Assembly (NCBI GenBank): GCA_003133645.1
Contig: PKYI01000200.1
Coordinates: 1 to 64,000 of the forward strand
DNA: 64,000 nt
Reading direction: 5' to 3'
Source of the DNA: Acidobacteriota bacterium
Lineage (GTDB): Bacteria; Acidobacteriota; Thermoanaerobaculia; Thermoanaerobaculales; Thermoanaerobaculaceae
In this document: piece by piece, positions 15,671 to 24,325 of the stretch
Numbering within the stretch: position 1 is the first letter of the stretch
Layout of the letters: the number at the start of each line of letters is the position of its first letter
Position numbers and translations under genes: made by a program
Notes under the pieces: generated by a model
Databases searched by the model: none
What the model saw: the letters and a program-made list of their open reading frames with translations, nothing else
What the model was told of the DNA's origin: nothing

Positions 15671-18094
15671 ATGGCCGCGGTGGCAGTCCGTATCGACCTC
15701 GACACCCGGCAGGTGACGTGCTCCGTCCATGACCTCCTCCCCGAGACGCTCCGGCCCGGTCTCGGGGGCCTCGGGGAGGGGTTTGCCCGCCTCTCGGTGG
15801 GCGCCGAGCTGCACCGTACCGTCCAGGCCCAGCGTCACGCCTCCGACCCCCGTTACGCCAGCGAGATCGCGGTCGACGCCAGGTTCGCGGCCGACGGCTG
15901 GGAGATGCGAGTGCTCGGTCGCGCCGACGGCGTCACCCGCGGGGATGACGGCAGGCCCGTCGTCGAAGAGATCAAGACACTGCACTTCAAGAGTGAGCTC
16001 CACCATCCCCTGGCACACGAGCGGCTCGAGCGCTTCCGCTGGCAGGCGCGGCTGTACGGGTGGTGCCTGTTCCCCGACGGCGGCGCGAGCGTCCGTCTCC
16101 TGCTCGTCGATCTCGGTGGCGGCGACCACCGCGTCGAGGAGGTCCCGTGGTCGGCGCGCGAGGTCGAAGCCTACCTGCGCACGCGGCTGCACGTGCTCGT
16201 CGCGGCCGAGCAGGCGCGGGAGCGCACGCGCGCCGCGTGGCGCGAGGCCGCGCTCGAACTCCCGTTTCCGTTCGCGGAGGTCCGCCCGGTGCAGGCCGAG
16301 GCGATGGCGGCGGTCGAGGAGGCCCTCGGCGCCGGCCGTCACCTCTTGCTCGCCGCGCCCACCGGCGTCGGCAAGACCGCCGCCGCACTCTACCCCGCGG
16401 TCAAGCTCGCCCTCGCCACCGGCCGCCGGGTCGCGTTCCTCACCGCCAAGACGCTGCAGCAGCAGCTCGCGGTCGCGACGCTGCAGGCGATGCAGACCGG
16501 CGGCTGGCGCTCGATCCAGATCCGCGCCAAGGCCAGGATGTGCGCCAACCAGGAGGTGGTCTGCCACGAGGACTTCTGCCTCCACGCCCGCGACTATGGC
16601 GCCAAGCTGGCGCAACGCGGCGTGCTCCCGGCCCTGCTCTCGGGGCCGCCGCACCTCGACCCGGACCGGACCTTCGCGGTCGCCCACGCGGCCGAGGTGT
16701 GCCCGTTCGAGGTTTCCCTCGAGCTCGCACGCGAGGCCAGCGCTGTCGTCTGCGACTACAACTACGTCTTCGACCCGGCCATCGCCCTGTTCGGCCTCGC
16801 GGACGAGGGCGCGCTCGAGGACACGCTCCTGGTCGTCGACGAGGCGCACAACCTCGTCGATCGGGCGCGCGAGTACTTCTCGCCGCGTCTCGGCCGCAGC
16901 GCGGTCCGCCAGGCGCGTCGTATCGTCGAGGGCCATCGCCAGAAGGTGTGCCGTGACCTGGACGAGCTCCTGGGCAGCCTCGACGAGCTGATCGAGCGTG
17001 AGGCATCCGGCGCCCTCGGCGAGCGCGAGGGGAGCCGTCGTATCGAGCTCGACCCCCGCCCGCTCGCCGAGGTCCGGCTTGCGCTCGACGCGCTCGTCGC
17101 CCCCTATTTCACGTTCAAGCGCAACGCCGAAATCTGGCTGGCCAGGGACCCCGTGGTCGACGTCCTGCTGTCGCTGGCGCGCGTCACGGACCTGCTTCAG
17201 GACGGCGGGCGCGAACTCGTCCCCCTAGCCGAGCGCTCGGGCGGCGGCGAGCCCGACGAGCAGCTGCGCGTCTACTGCCTTGACGCCGCCCGCTTCACCG
17301 GCGCGACCATCGCGCGCTCGGCCGGTTGCATCGCGATGTCCGCGACCCTCGAGCCGTTCGAGTTCTACCGCGACCTCCTCGGCTTCGACCCCGACCGGAC
17401 CGACACCGTGAGCCTGCCCTCGCCATTTCCGCCGGAGAACCGCCTGATCGTCGCGGTGGACGAGGTGGACACGACGTTCCGCGCCCGCTCCCGCTGGTAC
17501 GGGCGCATCGCGGAGCTCGTCACCGAGCTGGCGCCACCCGGCCGGAACGGGCTGGTGCTATTCCCCTCCTACGCCTTCCTGCGGGAGGTGGCCAGCCGCC
17601 TGGCGGCCCCCGGCCACAGCGTCGAGGTCCAGCGCGGCGACGACTCCGACCGGCTGCGCCGCGAGATCCTGGCGCGCCTGCGCGGCGGCGGCAAGCCCGT
17701 CCTCCTCCTCGCGGTTCTGGGAGGGGTATTCGCCGAGGGGGTGGACTACCCCGGGGAGATGCTCTCGGAGGTGGTCGTGGTTTCCCCGGCGCTCCCCCAG
17801 GTCGGACCCGAGCGCGAACTGCTCAAGGCGTACTTCGACGACCGCTACGAGCGCGGGTTCGAGTACGCCTACCTCGTGCCGGGGATGACCCGAGTGGTGC
17901 AGGCGGCCGGCCGGCTCATCCGCTCGGCCGAGGACCGCGGGGTCATCGCCTTGATCTGCAGGCGCTTCCTCGCCGATCCCTACCGCTCGCTCCTGCCCGA
18001 AGCGTGGACCGGCGGGGATCCGGAATCGCTCCGGCGCGAGGACCCGGCGGCCGCGGTGCGGGAGTTCTTCGTCAACCTGGACGCACGTCCGTGA
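15671..18094 (+). CDS. XPD/DinG-type FeS helicase with N-terminal RecB-like nuclease domain
   Basis: An 807-aa superfamily 2 helicase. Residues about 75-150 resemble a PD-(D/E)xK nuclease: 'VLGRADGV', 'VVEEIKTLHF' and a QxxxY motif in 'RWQARLYGW'. The helicase part has Walker A 'AAPTGVGKTAA', four cysteines around 'RMCANQEVVCHEDFC' and 'VCPFEVS' that would hold a [4Fe-4S] cluster, 'VVDEAHN' (DEAH) and motif VI 'VVQAAGRLIRSAEDRG'. It probably unwinds 5'-3' and processes DNA repair intermediates. ATG 15671 is preferred to the track start 15611 because the domain starts there. Confidence 0.87.
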   Translation: MAAVAVRIDLDTRQVTCSVHDLLPETLRPGLGGLGEGFARLSVGAELHRTVQAQRHASDPRYASEIAVDARFAADGWEMRVLGRADGVTRGDDGRPVVEEIKTLHFKSELHHPLAHERLERFRWQARLYGWCLFPDGGASVRLLLVDLGGGDHRVEEVPWSAREVEAYLRTRLHVLVAAEQARERTRAAWREAALELPFPFAEVRPVQAEAMAAVEEALGAGRHLLLAAPTGVGKTAAALYPAVKLALATGRRVAFLTAKTLQQQLAVATLQAMQTGGWRSIQIRAKARMCANQEVVCHEDFCLHARDYGAKLAQRGVLPALLSGPPHLDPDRTFAVAHAAEVCPFEVSLELAREASAVVCDYNYVFDPAIALFGLADEGALEDTLLVVDEAHNLVDRAREYFSPRLGRSAVRQARRIVEGHRQKVCRDLDELLGSLDELIEREASGALGEREGSRRIELDPRPLAEVRLALDALVAPYFTFKRNAEIWLARDPVVDVLLSLARVTDLLQDGGRELVPLAERSGGGEPDEQLRVYCLDAARFTGATIARSAGCIAMSATLEPFEFYRDLLGFDPDRTDTVSLPSPFPPENRLIVAVDEVDTTFRARSRWYGRIAELVTELAPPGRNGLVLFPSYAFLREVASRLAAPGHSVEVQRGDDSDRLRREILARLRGGGKPVLLLAVLGGVFAEGVDYPGEMLSEVVVVSPALPQVGPERELLKAYFDDRYERGFEYAYLVPGMTRVVQAAGRLIRSAEDRGVIALICRRFLADPYRSLLPEAWTGGDPESLRREDPAAAVREFFVNLDARP

Positions 18095-18132
18095 TATCGT
18101 TGCTTGGGAAGGCGAACGCAGCGGGGGGGCTC

Positions 18133-18573
18133 ATGGAAACCGTCGGCAACATCCTCGGGGACAAGGGAGGCCAAGTCTTCAAGGTCGGGCCCGATACCAC
18201 CGTCCTGCACGCCGTCCAGGAAATGTGCGCCATGCGCGTGGGCGCCGTCCTGGTCTGCGACGGGACGACGTGCTCCGGGATCTTCACGGAGCGCGACCTG
18301 ATGGCCCGCGTGATCCTGAACGGGCTCGACCCCACGACGACGCGGGTGACCGAGGTCATGACTCCGCAGGTCGCGTGCGTCGAGCCTTCGACGCCTGCCA
18401 GCGAGGCGATGGCGATCATGACCGAGCGGCGTTGCCGCCACCTGCCGGTCGTCGAAGGCGGCGAGATCGTGGGCGTCGTCTCGATCGGCGACCTGGTGCG
18501 CTGGGACAGCCGCAACCAGGCGTTCGAGTTGCGGATGCTCACTGACTACATCCACGGCAAGTACCCTGGTTGA
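18133..18573 (+). CDS. Two-CBS-domain protein
   Basis: A 146-aa stand-alone CBS pair (Bateman module). Each half has the 'VGAVLVCDG...GIFTERDLM' and 'RHLPVVEGGEIVGVVSIGDLV' pattern. Such proteins sense adenosine nucleotides, but the partner is not evident from context. ATG 18133 matches the domain start; GTG 18091, overlapping the helicase stop (GTGA), is an alternative that would add 14 residues and make the two genes translationally coupled. Confidence 0.85.
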   Translation: METVGNILGDKGGQVFKVGPDTTVLHAVQEMCAMRVGAVLVCDGTTCSGIFTERDLMARVILNGLDPTTTRVTEVMTPQVACVEPSTPASEAMAIMTERRCRHLPVVEGGEIVGVVSIGDLVRWDSRNQAFELRMLTDYIHGKYPG

Positions 18574-18655
18574 GGCCGATGCCAAGGCGGGCTTCCGACG
18601 CCACCTCCTCCGCGCTGTTGCTTTGCTGGAAGGCCGCTCGCGGCGGCGACTGGCA

Positions 18656-19372
18656 TTACCCCCAGAGGTTGAACTTCAGGATGCACCAGATCGCCTCGAA
18701 GCCGTCCCTCCAGCCGATCTTCTTCCCCTCGGCGTACGTCCGGCCGTTGTATGAGATCGGGACCTCGTAGATCCTGACACCCATCCTCGCAACTCGGGCG
18801 GTGAACTCCGGCTCGAACCCGAAGCGCTCGGAGGTCAGGCGGAGGCGCTCCTTCACTTCGCGGGTGAACACCTTGTAGCACGTTTCCATGTCGGACATGT
18901 TGAGGCCGGTGAACATGTTCGACAGCAACGTCAGAAACCTGTTGCCGACCAGGTGCCAGAAGAAGAGGACCCGGTGCGGCCCGCCAAGGAAGCGGCTCCC
19001 CATGACCACATCGGCCTTTCCCTCAAGGATCGGCGCGAACAGCACCGGATAGTCCGCCGGGTCGTACTCGAGGTCCGCATCCTGGATCACGATGACCTCG
19101 CCGGTTGCCTGCGCGAAGCCCGTCCGCAGCGCGGCGCCCTTGCCGCGGTTGACCTCGTGGCGGAACCAGCTGTACCGGCATGGCCGGACCCCGGCCGCCG
19201 GCGGCCGGTACGCCGCCAGCCGGGCGGCCGTCCCGTCGCGCGAACAGTCGTCCACCGCCACGATCTCGACCTCGGATACCGCCTCCGGGTATGGCGCCCC
19301 GGCCACCCGGTCCAGCACCTCGGTGATCGTGTGCTCCTCGTTGTAGGCCGGCACGACAATCGAGACCCTCAC
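18656..19372 (-). CDS. Family 2 glycosyltransferase (dolichyl-phosphate mannosyltransferase-like)
   Basis: A GT-A fold enzyme of about 238 aa. Motifs: '[18 protein letters not shown]', 'VDDCSRDGT', '[14 protein letters not shown]' (DxD-like) and '[10 protein letters not shown]'. No C-terminal membrane domain is present, so it resembles the soluble or peripheral polyprenyl-phosphate sugar transferases. GTG 19372 directly precedes the first strand; the ORF-track GTG/ATG start 14 codons earlier is possible. It converges on the CBS gene with an 82-nt gap that shows no clear terminator. Confidence 0.86.
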   Translation of the reverse strand: MRVSIVVPAYNEEHTITEVLDRVAGAPYPEAVSEVEIVAVDDCSRDGTAARLAAYRPPAAGVRPCRYSWFRHEVNRGKGAALRTGFAQATGEVIVIQDADLEYDPADYPVLFAPILEGKADVVMGSRFLGGPHRVLFFWHLVGNRFLTLLSNMFTGLNMSDMETCYKVFTREVKERLRLTSERFGFEPEFTARVARMGVRIYEVPISYNGRTYAEGKKIGWRDGFEAIWCILKFNLWG

Positions 19373-19443
19373 GGCTCCCCTTCCCTTCCGCCAACGATCC
19401 CCAGCCGCTTGCACGCCCGCCTCCGCGACGATAAGGTACCTCT

Positions 19444-19725
19444 ATGAGGGGGCTGCTGTCCGTTCCGGCGTTGATCCTCCTCGGCTGGAGCATGGCCGGC
19501 CTCCTGTGGTGGCACCTGCACCGCGGCGCTGCCATCACCGCGATGGTGCCGTGGACGATGGCCGGCATGGCGCTCGTGGCGATTGCGATGGGACTCCTGC
19601 TCACGGCCGTGCCCGCGCCGCCTGGCGGACAGTTGGTGCGCGCCGTCCTGCTCGTCGAGGGTGTCCTCGGGTTCTGGCTGCTGGCTCGTCACGCGCCGGC
19701 GGGGTCCGGTCATGGGCGACGGTGA
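19444..19725 (+). CDS. Small hypothetical membrane protein
   Basis: A 93-aa protein with two to three hydrophobic helices ('VPALILLGWSMAGLLWW', 'MAGMALVAIAMGLLLTAV', 'AVLLVEGVLGFWLLA') and a basic tail. I do not recognise a family. It overlaps the downstream Smr gene by 14 nt, which supports real translation. It is divergent from the glycosyltransferase. Confidence 0.6.
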   Translation: MRGLLSVPALILLGWSMAGLLWWHLHRGAAITAMVPWTMAGMALVAIAMGLLLTAVPAPPGGQLVRAVLLVEGVLGFWLLARHAPAGSGHGRR

Positions 19726-20020
19726 CGCGCCCGTTCCGCTGGCCATCGAGGACACGCTCGATCTCCACACCTTCGCCCCGCGGGACGTTGTGTCACTTGT
19801 GGTCGAGTACCTGCTGGCCGCTCGCGCCGCCGGTCTCAGGGAGGTTCGGCTGATCCACGGCCGCGGTCGCGGCGTGCAACGCGCCCGTGTGCGCGCGGCC
19901 CTCGCCTCGTTGCCGTTTGTCATCGCGGCACACGATGCGCCCCCGGACCGCGGGGGCTGGGGCGCCACCGTGGTCGTCCTCGATCCCCCCGAACAGGCTG
20001 ACACCGTCGCGCCCGCTTAG
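19712..20020 (+). CDS. Smr (MutS2 C-terminal type) domain protein
   Basis: A 102-aa single-domain protein. 'LDLHTFAPRDVVSLVVEYL' carries the LDLHG-like motif and 'VRLIHGRGRGVQRARVRAAL' the HGxG motif of Smr nucleases. These act on DNA or RNA, for example in ribosome rescue or on branched DNA; the role of this stand-alone copy is unknown. Its stop overlaps the stop of the convergent zinc-ribbon gene by 4 nt. Confidence 0.83.
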   Translation: MGDGDAPVPLAIEDTLDLHTFAPRDVVSLVVEYLLAARAAGLREVRLIHGRGRGVQRARVRAALASLPFVIAAHDAPPDRGGWGATVVVLDPPEQADTVAPA

Positions 20021-20310
20021 TCCAGGTCCACGTCGCGGACGGGTTTGGTCACCGGCTCGCTCTTCGCCACCTCGAGGAGCTTCTTGAACTTCTCCTCCCG
20101 GATCTCGGCGCCGGCCTTTTCAACGCGCATCGCCTCGTCCATCCTTGCGCGCGCCGCCGCCCTTTCGTCGGAGAGCGCTTGCAGCCGCCCCTCGAGGGAG
20201 GCCGCCGTCTTCGGCTCCTCGTGCGGCTTCGAACCGATGATCACCTGGCGCTCGCTATCGACCTCGAGCAGCGCGCGGCAGTGCGGGCACGTCACCGAAA
20301 AGCTCGACAT
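20017..20310 (-). CDS. Small zinc-ribbon/coiled-coil hypothetical protein
   Basis: A 97-aa protein. It begins 'MSSFSVTCPHCRALLEV', with one CxxC knuckle like half a zinc ribbon. A charged helical segment follows ('ASLEGRLQALSDERAAARAR') that looks coiled-coil. No enzyme motif. It is the last gene of the scpA-scpB-rluB-hisC run. ATG 20310 gives a start directly before the zinc knuckle; the ORF-track start adds 13 residues. Confidence 0.65.
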   Translation of the reverse strand: MSSFSVTCPHCRALLEVDSERQVIIGSKPHEEPKTAASLEGRLQALSDERAAARARMDEAMRVEKAGAEIREEKFKKLLEVAKSEPVTKPVRDVDLD

Positions 20311-20373
20311 CGTCGCCCCTCCGACCCGATTGTACCCGTCCCGCGCCATCCCGAGCGTGCCCCGGGGGCCGTC

Positions 20374-21483
20374 TCAGGCGCCAGCACGAGCCGGGACCAG
20401 CTCGTCAAGCGCGGCGAGGAAGCGCACGTTCTCGGCGTGGGTCCCCACCGACACGCGGCCGCAGTTGACGAGGCCCGGCCCGCCGACCGGCCGGATGATC
20501 ACGCCGCGCTTCTGGAACTCGAGGAACAGCTCGCCGATGTTGCTCCAGAACTCCACCAACACGAAGTTGGTCACCGAGGGCGTGAAGGGGACACCCTTCC
20601 GCTCGAGTTCCCCTTGCAGGAAATCCAGCTCCCTCAGGTTGTGCTCCCGTGAACCCCGCACCCAGTCGGCGTCGTCGATGGCGGCGAGCGCCGCAGCTTG
20701 GGCGAGCGAGGACGTGTTGAACGGCGACCGGACGCGGTTGACCGTGGCGATGACGTCCCGCGAGGCGATGCCGTATCCGATGCGCAGCCCGGCGAGCCCG
20801 TACACCTTGGAGAAGGTGCGCAGCACCATGACGTGGCGTCCGGCCTTGACATCGTCGATTGCGTCGGGAAAGTCGGACCGCGCGACATAATCGTGGTACG
20901 CCTCGTCCATTACGACCAGCGCGCGGTCCCCGACCTCGGCAAGGAAGCGATCGAGCGCCGCCCGGGAGAAATATGTCCCAGTGGGGTTGCAGGGATTGGC
21001 CAGGAAGATGAGCTTCGTACGGTCGCCGACCGCCCGCGCAAGCGCCGGCAGGTCGTGGCCGCGCCCGCTCGTCGCCGGCATGGTCACCGCGCGGCCGTTC
21101 ACCTGGTTGACCGCAAGCAGGTAGGAGACGAACGACTGCTGCGAGAAGACTGCCTCGTCGCCGTCCGCCATGAAGGCGCGCGCCAGCATCTCGATGATCT
21201 CGACCGACCCGGCGCCCAGGATCACCTGCTCGATGTCAACGCCGTGGCGAGCGGCGAGCGCTTTGCGGAGGGCGTACCCGCTTCCGTCCGGGTACCGGTG
21301 CAGTGTGGGCAGCGCCGCCTTGACCGCGGCCACCGCCTTCGGGGACGGGCCGAGAGGGTTTTCGTTCGACGCGAGCTTGACGATGTCGCTCATCCCCAGC
21401 TCCCGCTCCACCTCCTCGATCGGCTTGCCGGGGATGTAAACGGCCAGTTTGCGGATGTACTCCGGCACCTGTGGTCCGCGCAT
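20374..21483 (-). CDS. hisC: Histidinol-phosphate aminotransferase
   Basis: A PLP-dependent fold type I aminotransferase of 369 aa. Motifs: 'KLASNENPLGPSPKA', 'LGAGSVEIIEMLARAF', 'LANPCNPTGTYF', 'VVMDEAYHDY' and the PLP-lysine region 'LRTFSKVYGLAGLRIGYG'. HisC is the best name; aromatic aminotransferases of the same subfamily are possible. ATG 21483 has AGAGG five nt upstream, better than GTG 21489. The first 248 nt of hisC are also covered by the out-of-frame tail of the rluB ORF. Confidence 0.88.
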   Translation of the reverse strand: MRGPQVPEYIRKLAVYIPGKPIEEVERELGMSDIVKLASNENPLGPSPKAVAAVKAALPTLHRYPDGSGYALRKALAARHGVDIEQVILGAGSVEIIEMLARAFMADGDEAVFSQQSFVSYLLAVNQVNGRAVTMPATSGRGHDLPALARAVGDRTKLIFLANPCNPTGTYFSRAALDRFLAEVGDRALVVMDEAYHDYVARSDFPDAIDDVKAGRHVMVLRTFSKVYGLAGLRIGYGIASRDVIATVNRVRSPFNTSSLAQAAALAAIDDADWVRGSREHNLRELDFLQGELERKGVPFTPSVTNFVLVEFWSNIGELFLEFQKRGVIIRPVGGPGLVNCGRVSVGTHAENVRFLAALDELVPARAGA

Positions 21484-22228
21484 GTTCACCTCTCTCGACC
21501 GCCCGCCCCCCGCGGCGAAGCCCCTCGATCTCTTCGGCCGTCAGTTCCCGCCATGCCCCCGGCCTGAGCGACGGGTCGCGCAGCGGCCCGATCGCAACTC
21601 GCATCAACCGCTGGACCGGGTGCCCGATGCGCAGGAACATCTCCCGCACCTCGTGGGTCTTCCCTTCGCCCACCACCACCCGCCACCACGAGTTCGTTCC
21701 GGAGGCGGTCGGCCGCACCAGCGCGAGATCGCGGGGGACGACCCGCTGGCCCTCGATGAACGTGCCCCGTGCGAGCTTGGCGCGGTCCGGCTCATCCGGC
21801 ACGCCCCTCACCTTGGCGAGGTACTCCCGCAGCACGCCGTAGCGCGGGTGCGCCACCCGCAGTGCGAACTCGCCGTCGTTGGTGAGGATGACCAGGCCCT
21901 CCGAACCGTAGTCGAGGCGGCCGACGGGGAACACGCGCTCGCCCACCTTGCCGCCGAGAGCATCGAGCACCGTCGGGCGGCCTTCGGGGTCGTCGTTGGT
22001 CGTGACCACACCGGGCGGCTTGTAGAGCAGGATGTAGCGCAGCGGCTGCGCCGGTCTGAGACGCTTGCCGTCGATCTTGATCGAGTCGCTGGCGAGGTCG
22101 GCCTGATCGCCAAGCTCGGCCGTTCGGCCGTTGACGGTCACGCGCCCTTCCCGGATCCAACCCTCCGCGTCGCGGCGGGAACACACTCCGGCGCGGGCAA
22201 TCAGCTTCTGGATCCGCTCAAGGCTCAC
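21236..22228 (-). CDS. rluB: 23S rRNA pseudouridine synthase RluB-like, with long C-terminal overlap into hisC
   Basis: An S4 domain ('RIQKLIARAGVCSRRDAE') precedes the RsuA/RluB catalytic domain with 'YKPPGVVTTNDDP', the catalytic Asp in 'VGRLDYGSEGLVILTNDG', and 'EGKTHEVREMFLRIGHPVQ'. Recognisable sequence ends near 21500 ('LTAEEIEGL'). The frame then has no stop for another ~85 codons and runs through the start of hisC, giving an Arg/Gly/Pro-rich tail. RluB proteins often have a basic low-complexity tail, so this may be real, or a stop may have been lost. GTG 22228 has GGAAGG five nt upstream. Confidence 0.85.
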   Translation of the reverse strand: MSLERIQKLIARAGVCSRRDAEGWIREGRVTVNGRTAELGDQADLASDSIKIDGKRLRPAQPLRYILLYKPPGVVTTNDDPEGRPTVLDALGGKVGERVFPVGRLDYGSEGLVILTNDGEFALRVAHPRYGVLREYLAKVRGVPDEPDRAKLARGTFIEGQRVVPRDLALVRPTASGTNSWWRVVVGEGKTHEVREMFLRIGHPVQRLMRVAIGPLRDPSLRPGAWRELTAEEIEGLRRGGRAVERGEHARTTGAGVHPQTGRLHPRQADRGGGAGAGDERHRQARVERKPSRPVPEGGGRGQGGAAHTAPVPGRKRVRPPQSARRSPRR

Positions 22229-22784
22229 TGACACCTTCCCCGCCCGCCTGCTCCACCTCCTCCGGAGTCGGCAGTGCGGAGAGGTCGGACAGGCCGAAGT
22301 GTACCAGGAACTCCTTGCTCGTCCGGTACAGGAGCGGGGTCCCCACCACCTGCTTGCGCCCCGCCACCACGACCAGCTTGCGCTCCACCAGCGTCCTGAC
22401 CACGCCGGCGGAGTTGACGCCGCGGAGGAAGTTGATCTCGGGCAGGGTGATCGGCTGCCGGTATGCGACGATCGCCAGGGTCTCCAGGGCCGCCTGCGAC
22501 AGCCGCGCTCGCGATCGGAACCCCAGGTACTCGTGCAGCGCCCCCTCGTGCTCGGGTCTGGTCGCGAGCAGCCACCCCCCCGCGATGTGTTCGACCCGAA
22601 TCCCGCTCCCCTCCTGCTCGTGCCTTTGCTTGACGAACTCGACCGCCGCCTCGACGAGGCCACGCTCGACCCCCTCCCCGGCCGCGGCGAGCAGGGCGTC
22701 GAGCGTGACCGGCTCCCCGGCGACCGCGAGGACGGCCTCGACCACCGCCGCGAGATCCTTGACCTCAGGCATCGGTGAGGGCAT
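22218..22784 (-). CDS. scpB: Segregation and condensation protein B
   Basis: A 188-aa kleisin-associated winged-helix protein that works with ScpA and SMC in chromosome condensation. The sequence has 'LAAVVEAVLAVAGEPVTL', 'LSQAALETLAIVAYRQPITLPEI' and 'GTPLLYRTSKEFLVHFGLSDLSALP', all typical. It overlaps scpA upstream by 20 nt and rluB downstream by 11 nt, so the three are translationally coupled. An internal ATG at 22772, next to the scpA stop, is an equally good start. Confidence 0.95.
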   Translation of the reverse strand: MPSPMPEVKDLAAVVEAVLAVAGEPVTLDALLAAAGEGVERGLVEAAVEFVKQRHEQEGSGIRVEHIAGGWLLATRPEHEGALHEYLGFRSRARLSQAALETLAIVAYRQPITLPEINFLRGVNSAGVVRTLVERKLVVVAGRKQVVGTPLLYRTSKEFLVHFGLSDLSALPTPEEVEQAGGEGVSEP

Positions 22785-23535
22785 CCATCGGCAGCGGGAC
22801 GCCGGTCGGCGTCAGGTAGATCTCGGCGAACGGCTGGCGCTGGTGCGCCGTCGCGCTGCCGAGCCGCACCAACTCCAGCGCCGCGAGCAGCAGGGTCACG
22901 CCCTCGAGCCGGTCGGGGCGCGTCAACAAGTGGGAGAGCAGCGGGAAGCTGCGCTGCCGGCTCACCAGTTCGAACAACTCGATGATCTTCTCCCGCACCG
23001 AGAACCGGATCGGCGCGAGCTGCATCGCCGCCGGATGGTCGCGCAGGTGGCGTTCCATCACCTCGCGCAGCGCCCTGGCGAGCGCCAGCACGTCCACCTC
23101 CTCGAGGTCCAGCTCGACCTCGACCGGGGCGTCTGGGGCGGCACACCGAACCGGCTCCACGCCGCGCCGCATCTCAGCCAGGCCCGCGAGCTCCGCCGCC
23201 GCGGACTTCACCTTCTCGTACTCGACCAGGCGCTCCACCAGCTCCTGGCGCGGGTCCTTCTCCTCCCCCTCGTGGCGCGGCAGCAGCATCCGGGACTTGA
23301 TCAGCAGGAGCCACGCGGCATACACGAGGTACTCCCCGGCCACCTCGAGATCCAGCTGCTCCATGCGGTGGAGTGCGTCGTGGTACTGGTCGCAGATCTT
23401 GAGGATGGGGATGTCCCAGATCGAAACCTTTTCCTCGCGCACGAGGTGCAGGAGCAGGTCGAGCGGCCCCTCGAACGCCGGCAGGATGACGGACACCCGG
23501 ACGGGCTGCTCGCCGCCTACGAGAGCAGGATCCAT
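22765..23535 (-). CDS. scpA: Segregation and condensation protein A
   Basis: The kleisin subunit of the bacterial condensin complex, 256 aa. The N-terminal SMC-binding part is 'FEGPLDLLLHLVREEKVSIWDIPI' and 'EYLVYAAWLLLIKSRMLLP'; the C-terminal winged helix has 'VTLLLAALELVRLGSA'. Its start lies 19 nt inside the end of the upstream S2P protease gene, a common arrangement in this conserved cluster. Confidence 0.95.
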   Translation of the reverse strand: MDPALVGGEQPVRVSVILPAFEGPLDLLLHLVREEKVSIWDIPILKICDQYHDALHRMEQLDLEVAGEYLVYAAWLLLIKSRMLLPRHEGEEKDPRQELVERLVEYEKVKSAAAELAGLAEMRRGVEPVRCAAPDAPVEVELDLEEVDVLALARALREVMERHLRDHPAAMQLAPIRFSVREKIIELFELVSRQRSFPLLSHLLTRPDRLEGVTLLLAALELVRLGSATAHQRQPFAEIYLTPTGVPLPMDALTDA

Positions 23536-24206
23536 AGCAGTCCCGTCACGAACGGCCGCAGGAGGATGTTAAGCACTCCCGTCCATAGCGCCCCGAATAT
23601 CAGCAGAAACCCGTAACGCTCGAGCTGCGCCCACCGCCAATGCCACGCCGGGGGCAGCAGCGCGCCAACGACGTGGCTGCCGTCGAGCGGAGGGATCGGG
23701 ATGAGGTTGAAGACGCAGAGCACGACGTTGATCATCGCGAGGGAGAACAGCAGGTAGATGAGCGGCGCCGCGATCCCGGTCGCACCCTGGGCGCCGTGCT
23801 CCAGCATCGCGCTCAGTACCGCGCGGAATGGCGGGAACAGCGCCTTCACGACCAGCAGCACCGCCGTCACGACCACCGCCAGCGCCAGGTTGGAGGCCGG
23901 CCCGGCGAGACCCACCAGGGCCGGGTCGCGCCGCGGGTTGCGCAGGTTCCGGCTCACGAACGGAACCGGCTTGGCCCAGCCGATAATCGGGGCCCCGATG
24001 GCCGCAAGCATCAGGGGAAACAGCACCGTCCCGATCGGGTCGATGTGCTTGAGCGGGTTGAGCGTGATGCGGCCCAGCCAGCGCGCCGTCGGGTCGCCGA
24101 GGCGTTCCGCCACCCAGCCGTGCGCCGACTCGTGGACGGAGATCGCCACGGCGAACGCCAGCAGTTGGATGACGATCTCGGGCAGCCGGGCGACCAGGCT
24201 CTCCAT
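23517..24206 (-). CDS. Site-2 protease family (M50) zinc metalloprotease
   Basis: A 229-aa polytopic membrane protein. The active-site helix is 'AVAISVHESAHGWVAERLGDP' (HExxH) and the third zinc ligand is in 'NLIPIPPLDGSHVVGALLP'. 'GLAGPASNLALAVV' is also typical. It belongs to the short SREBP-S2P-like group without PDZ domain that is commonly placed next to scpA. The substrate is unknown. ATG 24206 is used; the track start adds 12 residues. Confidence 0.92.
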   Translation of the reverse strand: MESLVARLPEIVIQLLAFAVAISVHESAHGWVAERLGDPTARWLGRITLNPLKHIDPIGTVLFPLMLAAIGAPIIGWAKPVPFVSRNLRNPRRDPALVGLAGPASNLALAVVVTAVLLVVKALFPPFRAVLSAMLEHGAQGATGIAAPLIYLLFSLAMINVVLCVFNLIPIPPLDGSHVVGALLPPAWHWRWAQLERYGFLLIFGALWTGVLNILLRPFVTGLLWILLS

Positions 24207-24325
24207 GGCGCGGCATGGTAGCAGACGCCGCCCCGGCCCCAAGGCGCCCGCGTCATCTGCGATAATCGTCCAGGGTGCAGCCGCGCGGCACCGGCCGGCG
24301 GCCGCCTTCCCGCGGGAGGGGGATC

